From: CAZSAL01 sp964604825
GTDB taxonomy: Bacteria > Elusimicrobiota > Elusimicrobia > 2-01-FULL-59-12
Reading direction: 5' to 3'
DNA length: 21,232 nucleotides
Assembly: GCA_964604825.1 (NCBI GenBank)
Contig: CAZSAL010000045.1
Span: 1-21,232, forward strand
Shown here in pieces: positions 10,955-17,634 of the stretch (positions within the stretch are counted from its first letter, which is position 1; every line of letters begins with the position of its first letter). Under the pieces are notes generated by a model. The model did no database searches and was not told the origin of the DNA. It saw nothing but the letters and a program-made list of their open reading frames with translations. The translations under genes and the position numbers were made by a program.

Positions 10955-11946
10955 TGCCCAGTCCTCATTCCCAGAAATCAATCCAGGCTGTCGTAGGGCC
11001 GACCTCATCCGGAAAAACCGAACTTGCCTTGCGTCTCGCGCGGGAACAAGACGCCGAAATCATTTCCGTGGATTCCCGGCAGGTCTATCAACATCTTCTG
11101 GTGGGAACGGCAAAACCTAAGGGGCAGTGGGTCCAACAAACATCCTCCCCCCTGGAGGGGGAGGAAAAAGGTGGGGGGCCTAAATACAACCCCCCATCCC
11201 CACCTTCCCCCTCAAGGGGGGAAGGAGTCTATTTAGTTGAGGGCATTCCCTACCATCTCGTGGACATCTGGGATCCGGGCCTGCCATTTTCAGCAGCGGA
11301 CTTTGTTCGACTCGCCCGCGACAAAATCGCCGAGATCGCGGCGCGGGGCAGAAGACCGATTCTTGTCGGAGGCACAGGGCTTTATTTCAAAGCGCTGATT
11401 GAAGGCCTCGCTCCATTGCCCCCGAGAAATGAGGCAATCCGTACGGCACTGCGCCTTGAAGCCGAAAAGCATGGCCGCGCCGCAATGCATCATGATCTAG
11501 AAAAAATTGACCCTGAAGCTGCCAGACGCATCCCGGCAAATAATATTCAGAGAGTCATACGCGCTTTAGAAGTATTCAAGTTGACGGGTAAAACAATTTC
11601 CCGCTGGCACGAAGAACACCAGGCTGCGCGGGAAGAGGAATTCGTTCTGCATGCCATCGGGATTGACCTGCCGCGCGAAGAGCTGCAGAAACGGATCGAA
11701 CTGCGCTGTCGAAAAATGATTGACCAGGGAATGATCAAGGAAACTTCCGCGCTGCTGGAACATGGATACACCGCAGACTGTCCGGCGTTGACCGGGCTTG
11801 GCTATCCCCTGGTTATCCGCTATCTGCGTAACGAAATATCCCGTAATGATCTTCTTAATAATCTGATTATTGAAACGCGGCAATATGCGAAACGCCAGAT
11901 GACATGGTTCAGACACCAGATGAAGGTTAAATGGAACGGGTTTTAA
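10954..11946 (+). CDS. miaA: tRNA dimethylallyltransferase MiaA with an in-frame repeat insertion
   Basis: MiaA transfers a dimethylallyl group to N6 of A37 in tRNAs reading codons that start with U, making the substrate for MiaB. The P-loop is GPTSSGKT (15-22), the substrate motif is SVDSRQVYQ, and GTAKP is followed after the insertion by VEGIPYHLVDIWDP. Then come ILVGGTGLYFKALIEGL, the NNIQRVIRALEV segment, and the C-terminal LGYPLVIRYL and RQYAKRQMTWFRHQ motifs. At 330 residues it is about 25-30 longer than most bacterial homologues. The excess is the palindromic element at residues 64-91, in the loop right after GTAKP where homologues vary in length. It overlaps hflX by 16 nt. Confidence 0.96.
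   Translation: MPSPHSQKSIQAVVGPTSSGKTELALRLAREQDAEIISVDSRQVYQHLLVGTAKPKGQWVQQTSSPLEGEEKGGGPKYNPPSPPSPSRGEGVYLVEGIPYHLVDIWDPGLPFSAADFVRLARDKIAEIAARGRRPILVGGTGLYFKALIEGLAPLPPRNEAIRTALRLEAEKHGRAAMHHDLEKIDPEAARRIPANNIQRVIRALEVFKLTGKTISRWHEEHQAAREEEFVLHAIGIDLPREELQKRIELRCRKMIDQGMIKETSALLEHGYTADCPALTGLGYPLVIRYLRNEISRNDLLNNLIIETRQYAKRQMTWFRHQMKVKWNGF
11144..11225. repeat. Two-hairpin palindromic element, copy C (miaA)
   Basis: Hairpin 1 CCTCCCCC/GGGGGAGG (11144-11164) and hairpin 2 CCTTCCCCC/GGGGGGAAGG (11203-11225) enclose an inner pair, GGTGGGGGG/CCCCCCATCCCCACC, around TAAATACAA. It reads in frame as SSPLEGEEKGGG, then NPPSPPSPSRGEG, in the same frame relative to the hairpins as copies A and B. 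Confidence 0.85.
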
Positions 11947-13211
11947 CCATCGGCCTGCAGACCAGCGGCAGCACGCAAGCTGCGCTGCGCAGTTCCATGG
12001 AAGAGCTGAGCCGCCTTGTTGAAACCGCCGGAGGCAAGGTTATAGAGTCTCACACTCAGGCAAGACCAAGGCCCGACCCGGCAACATTCATAGGGTCGGG
12101 AAAAACAACGTTTCTAGCGAAACGCGTACGGGCCCTGGGTATCCGCACGGTAATTTTCGATGATGAATTGAAACCGGTGCAGCAGCATAACCTAGAAAAT
12201 GTTATCGAGGCTAAAGTGGTAGACCGCACGCGGCTGATACTCGATATTTTCGCCCGGCGTGCGCGTACGCATGAAGGCATCCTGCAGGTCGAATTAGCCC
12301 AATTGAATTACCTTCTACCGCGCATTACCGCACGGTTCGGACAATTCGAACAACAGACAGGCGGCATTGGGACCCGGGGGCCGGGCGAACGCAAACTTGA
12401 AATCGACCGCCGCCGCATCCGCGACCGCATCTCCTATCTGCAGAATCAAATCGAAAAAATCAGAGGGGAGCGAAAACTCCAGCGGCGCGTGCGGCAGGGC
12501 ATTCCCATGCCCCAGGTGGCCCTGGTAGGCTACACGAATGCCGGGAAATCCACGCTGCTGAACCGCATTCTGACGCTTGCCTCCGGAGCGCCGAAAAGCG
12601 AACACCGGCATGTGTATGCGGATGACAAGCTCTTCGCTACCCTTGATCCGACAACGCGCCGTGTCCGCCTGCCGTCCGGGCACATAATTCTTTTCAGTGA
12701 TACGGTGGGGTTCATACAGAAATTGCCCACCGAACTCATAGCCGCTTTCCGCGCCACGCTGGAAGAGATCAGCACCGCCGATCTGGTGGTGCACATCGTA
12801 GATGCGGCAGATCCTGCGTGGCTCCAGCAATCGCGCACTGTCGTCGATGTATTGACAAACCTTCACCTCGGAAAATTGCCTCGACTGACGGCATATAATA
12901 AAATTGATCGTCTTTCGACGAAAGACCGAAGCGCTTTCGAGAATCTGGAAGGCGTTTCAATCTCCGCGGCCACCGGCGACGGAATTGACGTCTTTCTAAG
13001 AGCGGTAGAGACAAAACTTTCTTCCCAGTGGATAGAAAAAGAGCTGCTGCTTTCTTATGATGAAGGACACCGGCTGGCGGGGCTTTATAATTACATGGAC
13101 GTACTGAAGCAGCAGCCTACGGCAAAGGGAATACGGGTGCGCGTGCGCGCGCATCCGGCGACGCTGGCTCAGTGGCTTAAAGAAAGTGTGAAGCACACCT
13201 CAAATCCATGA
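11931..13211 (+). CDS. hflX: GTPase HflX
   Basis: The 426-residue protein has the HflX N-terminal domain (TFIGSGKTTFLAKRV, VIFDDELKPVQQHNLE, VVDRTRLILDIFARRARTHEG) and a glycine-rich linker (QTGGIGTRGPGERKLEIDRRRI). The G domain has G1 GYTNAGKS (200-207), G3 DTVGF, G4 NKID and a G5-like SAATG. HflX binds the 50S subunit and splits stalled or stressed ribosomes in a GTP-dependent way. The miaA-hflX order is common in bacteria. Its start lies within the miaA 3' end and its stop overlaps pgsA by 4 nt (ATGA). No repeat insertion is seen here. Confidence 0.96.
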   Translation: MERVLTIGLQTSGSTQAALRSSMEELSRLVETAGGKVIESHTQARPRPDPATFIGSGKTTFLAKRVRALGIRTVIFDDELKPVQQHNLENVIEAKVVDRTRLILDIFARRARTHEGILQVELAQLNYLLPRITARFGQFEQQTGGIGTRGPGERKLEIDRRRIRDRISYLQNQIEKIRGERKLQRRVRQGIPMPQVALVGYTNAGKSTLLNRILTLASGAPKSEHRHVYADDKLFATLDPTTRRVRLPSGHIILFSDTVGFIQKLPTELIAAFRATLEEISTADLVVHIVDAADPAWLQQSRTVVDVLTNLHLGKLPRLTAYNKIDRLSTKDRSAFENLEGVSISAATGDGIDVFLRAVETKLSSQWIEKELLLSYDEGHRLAGLYNYMDVLKQQPTAKGIRVRVRAHPATLAQWLKESVKHTSNP

Positions 13212-13729
13212 CTTTAGCCAATAAAATCACCGTTCTTCGAATTCTGGCGATTCCGCTTTTCATAATCGCCTTTATCGAACACCATTACATTGCCGCCCGT
13301 TTTATTTTTATTCTGTCAGTGTCGAGCGACGCGCTGGATGGGGCGATCGCGCGCATCCGGGGGGAACGTACAACGCTGGGCTCTTTTCTTGATCCTCTTG
13401 CAGATAAACTGCTTCTGGTGGCGACATTCATCGCATTTGCCTCCGTTCACATGATCCCGCTCTGGGTGTTTATTGTTATTTTTTCGCAGGACCTGCTTGT
13501 CGTGCTTGGATGGACGCTGGTTTATATTTTGACCGGCAATTCCAAGATAACTCCCCGCCCGCTGGGAAAAACGACAACGGCGCTTCAGATGGCCTTTGCC
13601 GTTGCGGTACTTTTCAAGCTGCCTGGCGCATTTTGTAATTTAATCCTTTATGCAACGATTGCGAGCACGATTCTTTCCGCTCTGGATTACATCTGGCTGG
13701 GGAACAAGCGGCTGGCACATCTGGAATGA
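13208..13729 (+). CDS. pgsA: CDP-diacylglycerol-glycerol-3-phosphate 3-phosphatidyltransferase
   Basis: The 173-residue membrane protein contains the complete CDP-alcohol phosphatidyltransferase signature D41-x2-D44-G-x2-A48-R-x8-G58-x3-D62-x3-D66. It likely forms phosphatidylglycerol phosphate from CDP-diacylglycerol and glycerol-3-phosphate at the inner membrane. The N-terminal segment NKITVLRILAIPLFI and four to five further hydrophobic segments fit the family. It overlaps hflX and plsY by 4 nt each. The neighbours plsY and gpsA supply the preceding steps of phospholipid synthesis, which supports PgsA over other members of the superfamily. Confidence 0.92.
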   Translation: MTLANKITVLRILAIPLFIIAFIEHHYIAARFIFILSVSSDALDGAIARIRGERTTLGSFLDPLADKLLLVATFIAFASVHMIPLWVFIVIFSQDLLVVLGWTLVYILTGNSKITPRPLGKTTTALQMAFAVAVLFKLPGAFCNLILYATIASTILSALDYIWLGNKRLAHLE

Positions 13730-14331
13730 AGCTGATGATTTTACCCGTTATTCTTTTTTCCTATTTGATTGGTTCCATCCCGACGGGTTATTGGCTGGGG
13801 CTGGCATGGAAAGGGATTGATGTCCGCCAGCACGGTTCCGGCAACCTCGGCGCTACGAACATTTTCCGCGTTCTCGGCAAGGCGCCGGGAACAATTACTC
13901 TTGTATTCGATATTTTGAAAGGGGCGCTTCCCGTGCTCTGGACTCTGCATCATTTTCCCGGGAACACGGCCGCAGCGCTGGCAACGGGGCTGGCCGCGAT
14001 TACCGGGCATACTGCGTCGGTTTTTATAGGATTCAAAGGGGGGAAAGGAGTGGCGACATCAGCGGGCGTATTTCTTGCGCTGTTGCCGGGACCGTGCGCA
14101 GCGGCTCTGATTGTTTTTTTCCTCTGCCTTTCAGTAACGCGGATAGTATCTATAAGCTCCATTCTCGCCTCAATCACGCTGCCTGCGGCATCATTTATTC
14201 TTGCTGAACCTAAACCATTATCCTATACCGCCACGGTAGTAGCCTGTCTGCTGGTCTGGAAGCACCGGACAAACATGCGGCGCCTGATTAGTGGAACGGA
14301 AAACCGTGTAGGTAAAAGAGGTTCTCCATGA
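13726..14331 (+). CDS. plsY: Acyl-phosphate:glycerol-3-phosphate acyltransferase PlsY
   Basis: The 201-residue polytopic membrane protein has the three PlsY motifs: GSIPTGYW (16-23), GSGNLGATN (37-45) and GFKGGKGVAT (102-111). It acylates position 1 of glycerol-3-phosphate using acyl-phosphate, the first step of phosphatidic acid synthesis in most bacteria. It overlaps pgsA upstream and gpsA downstream by 4 nt (ATGA in both cases). The C-terminal tail RRLISGTENRVGKRGSP is typical. Confidence 0.96.
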   Translation: MKLMILPVILFSYLIGSIPTGYWLGLAWKGIDVRQHGSGNLGATNIFRVLGKAPGTITLVFDILKGALPVLWTLHHFPGNTAAALATGLAAITGHTASVFIGFKGGKGVATSAGVFLALLPGPCAAALIVFFLCLSVTRIVSISSILASITLPAASFILAEPKPLSYTATVVACLLVWKHRTNMRRLISGTENRVGKRGSP

Positions 14332-15338
14332 CCGAACGCATCGCGGTTCTTGGCGCGGGATCATGGGGAGCAACCCTGGCCAACCTTCTGGCGGAAAAGG
14401 GTCATTCGGTCAATCTCTGGGAATTTGATTCGAATGCGGCTGACCGGCTCAGGAAGACGCGCAGACTGTCTATAATACCCGATCTGAACCTTCACAAAAA
14501 CGTTTTAGTGTCGTCCGATATAACGGAAGTGTTAAAAGGTTGTCCGGTGATCCTGTCCGCAACTCCTTCGGAATTTGTCCGGTCAACTCTAAAGAAAGCT
14601 GCCGCATCCAAAGTACTGCATGCCGGGCCGGTTTTTATCAGCGTAACCAAAGGGCTTGAGAGCGGATCGATGAAGCGCATGAGCGAAATTGCCGCGGAAG
14701 AGATCCCGGGCGCCCGGATAGCAGTGCTGTCAGGACCAAGTCACGCCGAAGAGGTCTGCCTGAAACTCCCCACAGCAGTGGTGGCTGCCGCAGCCGACAT
14801 TGCTGTCGCTGAAAAAGTGCGGGAAATTTTTTCTTCCAATTATTTCCGTATATATACGCAACATGACCTTATTGGCGTCGAATTGGGCGGCACTTTAAAA
14901 AATATTTACGCGATAGCCTGCGGTATTTCAGATGGATTGGGATTTGGAGACAACACAAAAGCGGCCATAATGACTCGCGGGCTAAATGAAATGGCCAGGA
15001 TCGGATACAAACTTGGAGGGGAATTGAAAACCTTCTTCGGCCTCACCGGCATGGGGGACCTTATAGTAACCTGTCTCTCCCGGCATTCAAGAAACCGGGC
15101 CCTGGGCGAAAAAATCGGCAAAGGCAAAAGCGTAGCTCAGGCGCTTTCCGAAATGACCATGGTAGCCGAAGGCTACAAGACGGCGCCTCCGGCCTTCCAT
15201 CTTGCCGAACGGCTCAACATCGACGCTCCTTTAATCAGGGAAGCCCACCTGATACTGTACGATGGTAAAAACCCCAAGCAATCTTTAATTGATCTGATGG
15301 CGCGGGAAATGCCGGGCGAATGGCAGAACTGGAAATAA
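14328..15338 (+). CDS. gpsA: NAD(P)+-dependent glycerol-3-phosphate dehydrogenase
   Basis: The 336-residue protein has Rossmann motif GAGSWG (9-14), a FISVTKGLE segment, LSGPSHAEEV, and the catalytic ELGGTLKNIYAIACGI (Lys191) followed by GFGDNTKAAIMTRGLNEM. It reduces dihydroxyacetone phosphate to sn-glycerol-3-phosphate, the substrate of PlsY and PgsA encoded just upstream. The ATG overlaps the plsY stop by 4 nt. Length and motif order are standard. Confidence 0.97.
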   Translation: MTERIAVLGAGSWGATLANLLAEKGHSVNLWEFDSNAADRLRKTRRLSIIPDLNLHKNVLVSSDITEVLKGCPVILSATPSEFVRSTLKKAAASKVLHAGPVFISVTKGLESGSMKRMSEIAAEEIPGARIAVLSGPSHAEEVCLKLPTAVVAAAADIAVAEKVREIFSSNYFRIYTQHDLIGVELGGTLKNIYAIACGISDGLGFGDNTKAAIMTRGLNEMARIGYKLGGELKTFFGLTGMGDLIVTCLSRHSRNRALGEKIGKGKSVAQALSEMTMVAEGYKTAPPAFHLAERLNIDAPLIREAHLILYDGKNPKQSLIDLMAREMPGEWQNWK

Positions 15339-15353
15339 GGGCAGGAGGGCTGA

Positions 15354-15635
15354 GTGAACAAGGCAGGGCTTGTAAAAGTCGTCAACCGCGTAGTGAGCAC
15401 AAGACGCGAGGCCGAAGCGGCGGTGGAAGCGATGTTCCAGGCTATCCGTTTGAGCCTTCGTTCCGGAGAAAAAGTGGTGCTCTCGGAAATAGGCAGTTTT
15501 CACGTTAAGCTGCGAAAGGCCAAAATCGGCAGGAATCCAAAGACCGGCCAGACCGTACCGGTACCGCCCCGCAGGGTGGTGCGGTTCAAAATGTCTAAAG
15601 ATCTTTTCATCCAGGCAAACGACGAAAAGCTTTGA
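15354..15635 (+). CDS. HU/IHF-family DNA-bending protein
   Basis: The 93-residue protein has the HU/IHF fold pattern: an N-terminal two-helix part (NKAGLVKVVNRVVSTRREAEAAVEAMFQAIR), LSEIGSFHVKLRKAKIGRNPKTGQTVPVPPRRVVRFKMSK and a short tail. The arm contains RNPKTGQTV with the intercalating-type proline. Whether it is an IHF alpha-like subunit or a homodimeric HU cannot be decided here, although FHVKLR and RVVRFKMSKDL, with a MerR gene following, recall the ihfA-merR pair of other bacteria. The start is GTG 15354, supported by GGCAGGAGGGC just upstream. It begins 15 nt after gpsA. Confidence 0.92.
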   Translation: MNKAGLVKVVNRVVSTRREAEAAVEAMFQAIRLSLRSGEKVVLSEIGSFHVKLRKAKIGRNPKTGQTVPVPPRRVVRFKMSKDLFIQANDEKL

Positions 15636-15667
15636 CGTTCAATAACTTTTTTGATTGAATTCATCTG

Positions 15668-16042
15668 ATGCTTGAGACACTTTTACCGGAACAAAAATAC
15701 TTTTCTATCAAACAGGTCAGCGAGCTGACCAGCGTCGAACCGCACGTAATACGCTACTGGGAGACGCGGTTCGGTTCGTTGCGTCCCGATCGCAGGGATT
15801 CCGGCCAGCGCAAATTTACCCATAAAGAAATCGATGCGATCATGCGGATAAAACAACTCCTGTATAACCAGCGCTATACCATCGACGGCGCCAGAAAACT
15901 TTTGCAGCAGGAATCCCGCCGCGGGACAGCACAGCTCAAACTCAACCTCGGAGAGGCTCACAGCCCGACCCAGACGCTTGATGCGCTCCGCAATATCCGC
16001 AAAGAACTGGAAGAGGTATTGCAGCTCCTTAGAGGATCCTGA
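15668..16042 (+). CDS. MerR-family transcriptional regulator
   Basis: The 124-residue protein has an N-terminal winged helix (KYFSIKQVSELTSVEPHVIR, then YWETRFGSLRPDRRDSGQRKFTHKEIDAIMRIKQLLYNQRYTIDGARKLL), which is the complete MerR DNA-binding domain. The R-Y-W-E-T-R-F variant is typical of the small MerR proteins found next to ihfA. A short C-terminal helix (LDALRNIRKELEEVLQLLRG) probably dimerises. There is no ligand- or metal-binding domain, so the inducer, if any, is unknown. It lies 32 nt after the IHF-like gene and is probably the last coding gene of the lipid operon, before a tRNA. Confidence 0.92.
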   Translation: MLETLLPEQKYFSIKQVSELTSVEPHVIRYWETRFGSLRPDRRDSGQRKFTHKEIDAIMRIKQLLYNQRYTIDGARKLLQQESRRGTAQLKLNLGEAHSPTQTLDALRNIRKELEEVLQLLRGS

Positions 16043-16066
16043 TTTATATTCCTTCCGCTGTTCATT

Positions 16067-16138
16067 CGGGCCGTAGCGCAGGGGTAGCGCGCTCCTTTGG
16101 GGTGGGAGAGGTCGCGGGTTCAAATCCCGCCGGCCCGA
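16067..16138 (+). tRNA. tRNA-Pro (anticodon GGG)
   Basis: The cloverleaf is complete: acceptor CGGGCCG/CGGCCCG, D arm GCGC/GCGC with an AGGGGTA loop, anticodon stem CTCCT/GGGAG with loop TTGGGGT (anticodon GGG), variable AGGTC, T arm GCGGG TTCAAAT CCCGC, discriminator A. It has 72 nt and CCA is not encoded. It reads CCC and CCU. Confidence 0.96.
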
Positions 16139-16167
16139 ATGAGAAGCTGGACTGTATCGGTTAGCTG

Positions 16168-17319
16168 ATGAGTAAACGCGTACTCTTCCTGTATATTTCC
16201 GCTTCATCCGGCCATCAGCGCGCAGCAAACGCTATGCGCGAAGCGCTTTCCCTGCTGGCCCCGGAGTGGGAAACCTTCGGCGTTGACGCTTTTTCCTACG
16301 CCTATCCCACGATCGGCAAACTGGTGGCACGCACCTACCTCGAAATGCTCCGACACACGCCGCAGGTCTGGAATTACCTTTATGACAATCCGGATGTGGA
16401 ATCTGCCACCAGGGAGATACGGGAGGTTTTGAACGCCATCTCCTGGCCCAAAATGAAAGAACTGCTGCTTCGCCACGCCCCGCAGGCGGTAGTCTGCACG
16501 CAGGCCGTTCCCTGTTCCGTATTTGCCGCAGAGAAAAGGCGAAGAGAGCTCGATATCCCCTTAATAGCAGTGGTCACTGATTTCGCGATTCATTCTTACT
16601 GGGTCTATCCCGAAGTTGACCTGTACTGTGTCGCTTCGGAGGATTCAAAAAAGGAACTTGTCAGACACGGCATCGAGGCAAGACGAATCGCAGTGACCGG
16701 GATTCCCATAAGCCCCCGCTTTTTGCGCAATGTCCCTAAGGAACAGGCTAGAATCCAGATGCGGCTTGATCCGCACAAGCCAACGATTCTTGTGATGGGG
16801 GGGAGCCACGGACTTGGACCTATTCAGGACATGCTTGATTCACTTCATGCCCTGGCCGTGCAGTGCATAGTCGTTGCCGGATTGAACAGAGAACTTTTCC
16901 GGACTCTCAGGAAACGTTGCAGCCGCGAAAGGCGCATGCAGATTTTCGGTTACACAAGGAATGTGGGAACGCTGATGGATGCCGCGGATATTCTGATCAC
17001 CAAGCCCGGCGGATTGACTTCATCCGAAGCCCTGGCCAAGGGGCTTCCAATGATAATCACAAATCCCATACCGGGGCAGGAGGAAAGGAATGCAAGATTT
17101 TTGCTGAGGCACGGGGTGGCGGAACGAGCCGACGATCCCAAACACATTGTTTCGGCAGTTCAGGGTTTGTTGAATCATCCCCTGCGTCTTCAGCACATGA
17201 AGGAAAGGATTGGCCTATTGGCAATGCCCTATTCCGCCATAGAAACCGCCAGGTGGATTACCCGTCTCGCCGATCCGGCTGAAGCAGAACGAAAAGCCTA
17301 CTCTTTGGGTGTGCGTTAG
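16168..17319 (+). CDS. MGDG synthase/MurG-type glycosyltransferase (GT28-like)
   Basis: The 383-residue protein begins VLFLYISASSGHQRAANAMREAL, the N-terminal acceptor-side motif of the MGDG synthase family (SxGxGHxxAAxAL-like). It continues with VVTDFAIHSYWVYPEVDLYCVAS and VTGIPISPRF. The C-terminal nucleotide-sugar-binding part is ILVMGGSHGLGPI and ILITKPGGLTSSEALAKGLPMI, then PGQEERNARFLLRHGVA. Such enzymes transfer glucose or galactose from a UDP-sugar to diacylglycerol, forming glycolipids at the cytoplasmic face of the membrane. The proximity to plsY/pgsA/gpsA fits a lipid role, but the sugar and acceptor are unproven. It lies between two proline tRNAs and has no good Shine-Dalgarno. 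Confidence 0.88.
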   Translation: MSKRVLFLYISASSGHQRAANAMREALSLLAPEWETFGVDAFSYAYPTIGKLVARTYLEMLRHTPQVWNYLYDNPDVESATREIREVLNAISWPKMKELLLRHAPQAVVCTQAVPCSVFAAEKRRRELDIPLIAVVTDFAIHSYWVYPEVDLYCVASEDSKKELVRHGIEARRIAVTGIPISPRFLRNVPKEQARIQMRLDPHKPTILVMGGSHGLGPIQDMLDSLHALAVQCIVVAGLNRELFRTLRKRCSRERRMQIFGYTRNVGTLMDAADILITKPGGLTSSEALAKGLPMIITNPIPGQEERNARFLLRHGVAERADDPKHIVSAVQGLLNHPLRLQHMKERIGLLAMPYSAIETARWITRLADPAEAERKAYSLGVR

Positions 17320-17369
17320 TAATATGATAATATTTTACGTCGGTGGATTGAGTCGAGGCGTTATGAAAT

Positions 17370-17391
17370 CGGGGCGTAGCGCAGCTGGTAG
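17370..17391 (+). pseudogene. 5' fragment of tRNA-Pro (acceptor and D arm only)
   Basis: These 22 bases are identical to positions 1-22 of the intact tRNA at 17409 (acceptor strand, TA, GCGC, D loop). The copies start 39 bases apart. After GGTAG the fragment continues with AAGGATGTCTACTTGGT instead of the rest of a tRNA. Confidence 0.85.
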
Positions 17392-17408
17392 AAGGATGTC
17401 TACTTGGT

Positions 17409-17481
17409 CGGGGCGTAGCGCAGCTGGTAGCGCGCTTGGTTCGGGACCAAGAGGTCCCGGGTTCAAATCCCGGCGCCCCGA
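17409..17481 (+). tRNA. tRNA-Pro (anticodon CGG) with extended acceptor-stem inverted repeat
   Basis: This is an intact cloverleaf: acceptor CGGGGCG/CGCCCCG, D stem GCGC/GCGC, anticodon stem CTTGG/CCAAG around TTCGGGA (anticodon CGG), variable AGGTC, T arm CCGGG TTCAAAT CCCGG, discriminator A, 73 nt, no encoded CCA. It reads CCG. Unusually, the pairing extends 11 bp beyond the acceptor stem: GTCTACTTGGT at 17398-17408 is the reverse complement of ACCAAGTAGAC at 17481-17491. Confidence 0.95.
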
Positions 17482-17613
17482 CCAAGTAGACAGCGCGGTC
17501 GCCAGACATCTGGCGACAGGTCCCGGGTTCAAATCCCGGCGCCCCGACCAAGTAGACAGCGCGGTCGCCAGACGTCTGGCGACAGGTCCCGGGTTCAAAT
17601 CCCGGCGCCCCGA
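17452..17613 (+). repeat. 66-bp tandem repeat built from the tRNA-Pro 3' half and a palindrome
   Basis: The period is exactly 66 bp (17452, 17518, 17584) with about 2.5 copies and one substitution. Each unit contains AGGTC, the full T arm, the 3' acceptor strand CGCCCCGA, CCAAGTAGACA, GCGCG (as in the D-stem 3' strand), then a palindrome in place of the anticodon arm. The palindrome is GTCGCCAGACGTCTGGCGAC, perfect over 20 bp, in the second unit; the first unit differs by one base. Confidence 0.92.
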
Positions 17614-17623
17614 TTTCTATAAT
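17594..17623 (+). promoter_or_regulatory. Possible promoter of the sigma factor gene
   Basis: A consensus TATAAT (17618-17623) follows the last tRNA-derived repeat. The only -35 candidate is TTCAAA (17594-17599) in the T loop of the repeat, spacer 18. The expected transcription start is about 5 nt before ATG 17635, although AGAGG at 17626-17630 could also serve as a Shine-Dalgarno in a longer transcript. Confidence 0.4.
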
Positions 17624-17634
17624 GCAGAGGAATT

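Noticed and set aside
15683..16228. 181-codon minus-strand ORF containing SGRRDLNPRPLPPQ
   Set aside because: It is antisense to the MerR gene and tRNA-Pro(GGG). The recognisable peptide comes from the tRNA T arm.
17258..17598. Minus-strand ORFs with GAPGFEPGTS and RRDLNPGP repeats
   Set aside because: These are the well-known spurious translations of the antisense strand of tRNA genes and their repeats, not proteins.
17370..17613. CRISPR-like array
   Set aside because: The 66-bp period with 2.5 copies comprises tRNA sequence and palindrome without unique spacers, and there are no cas genes.
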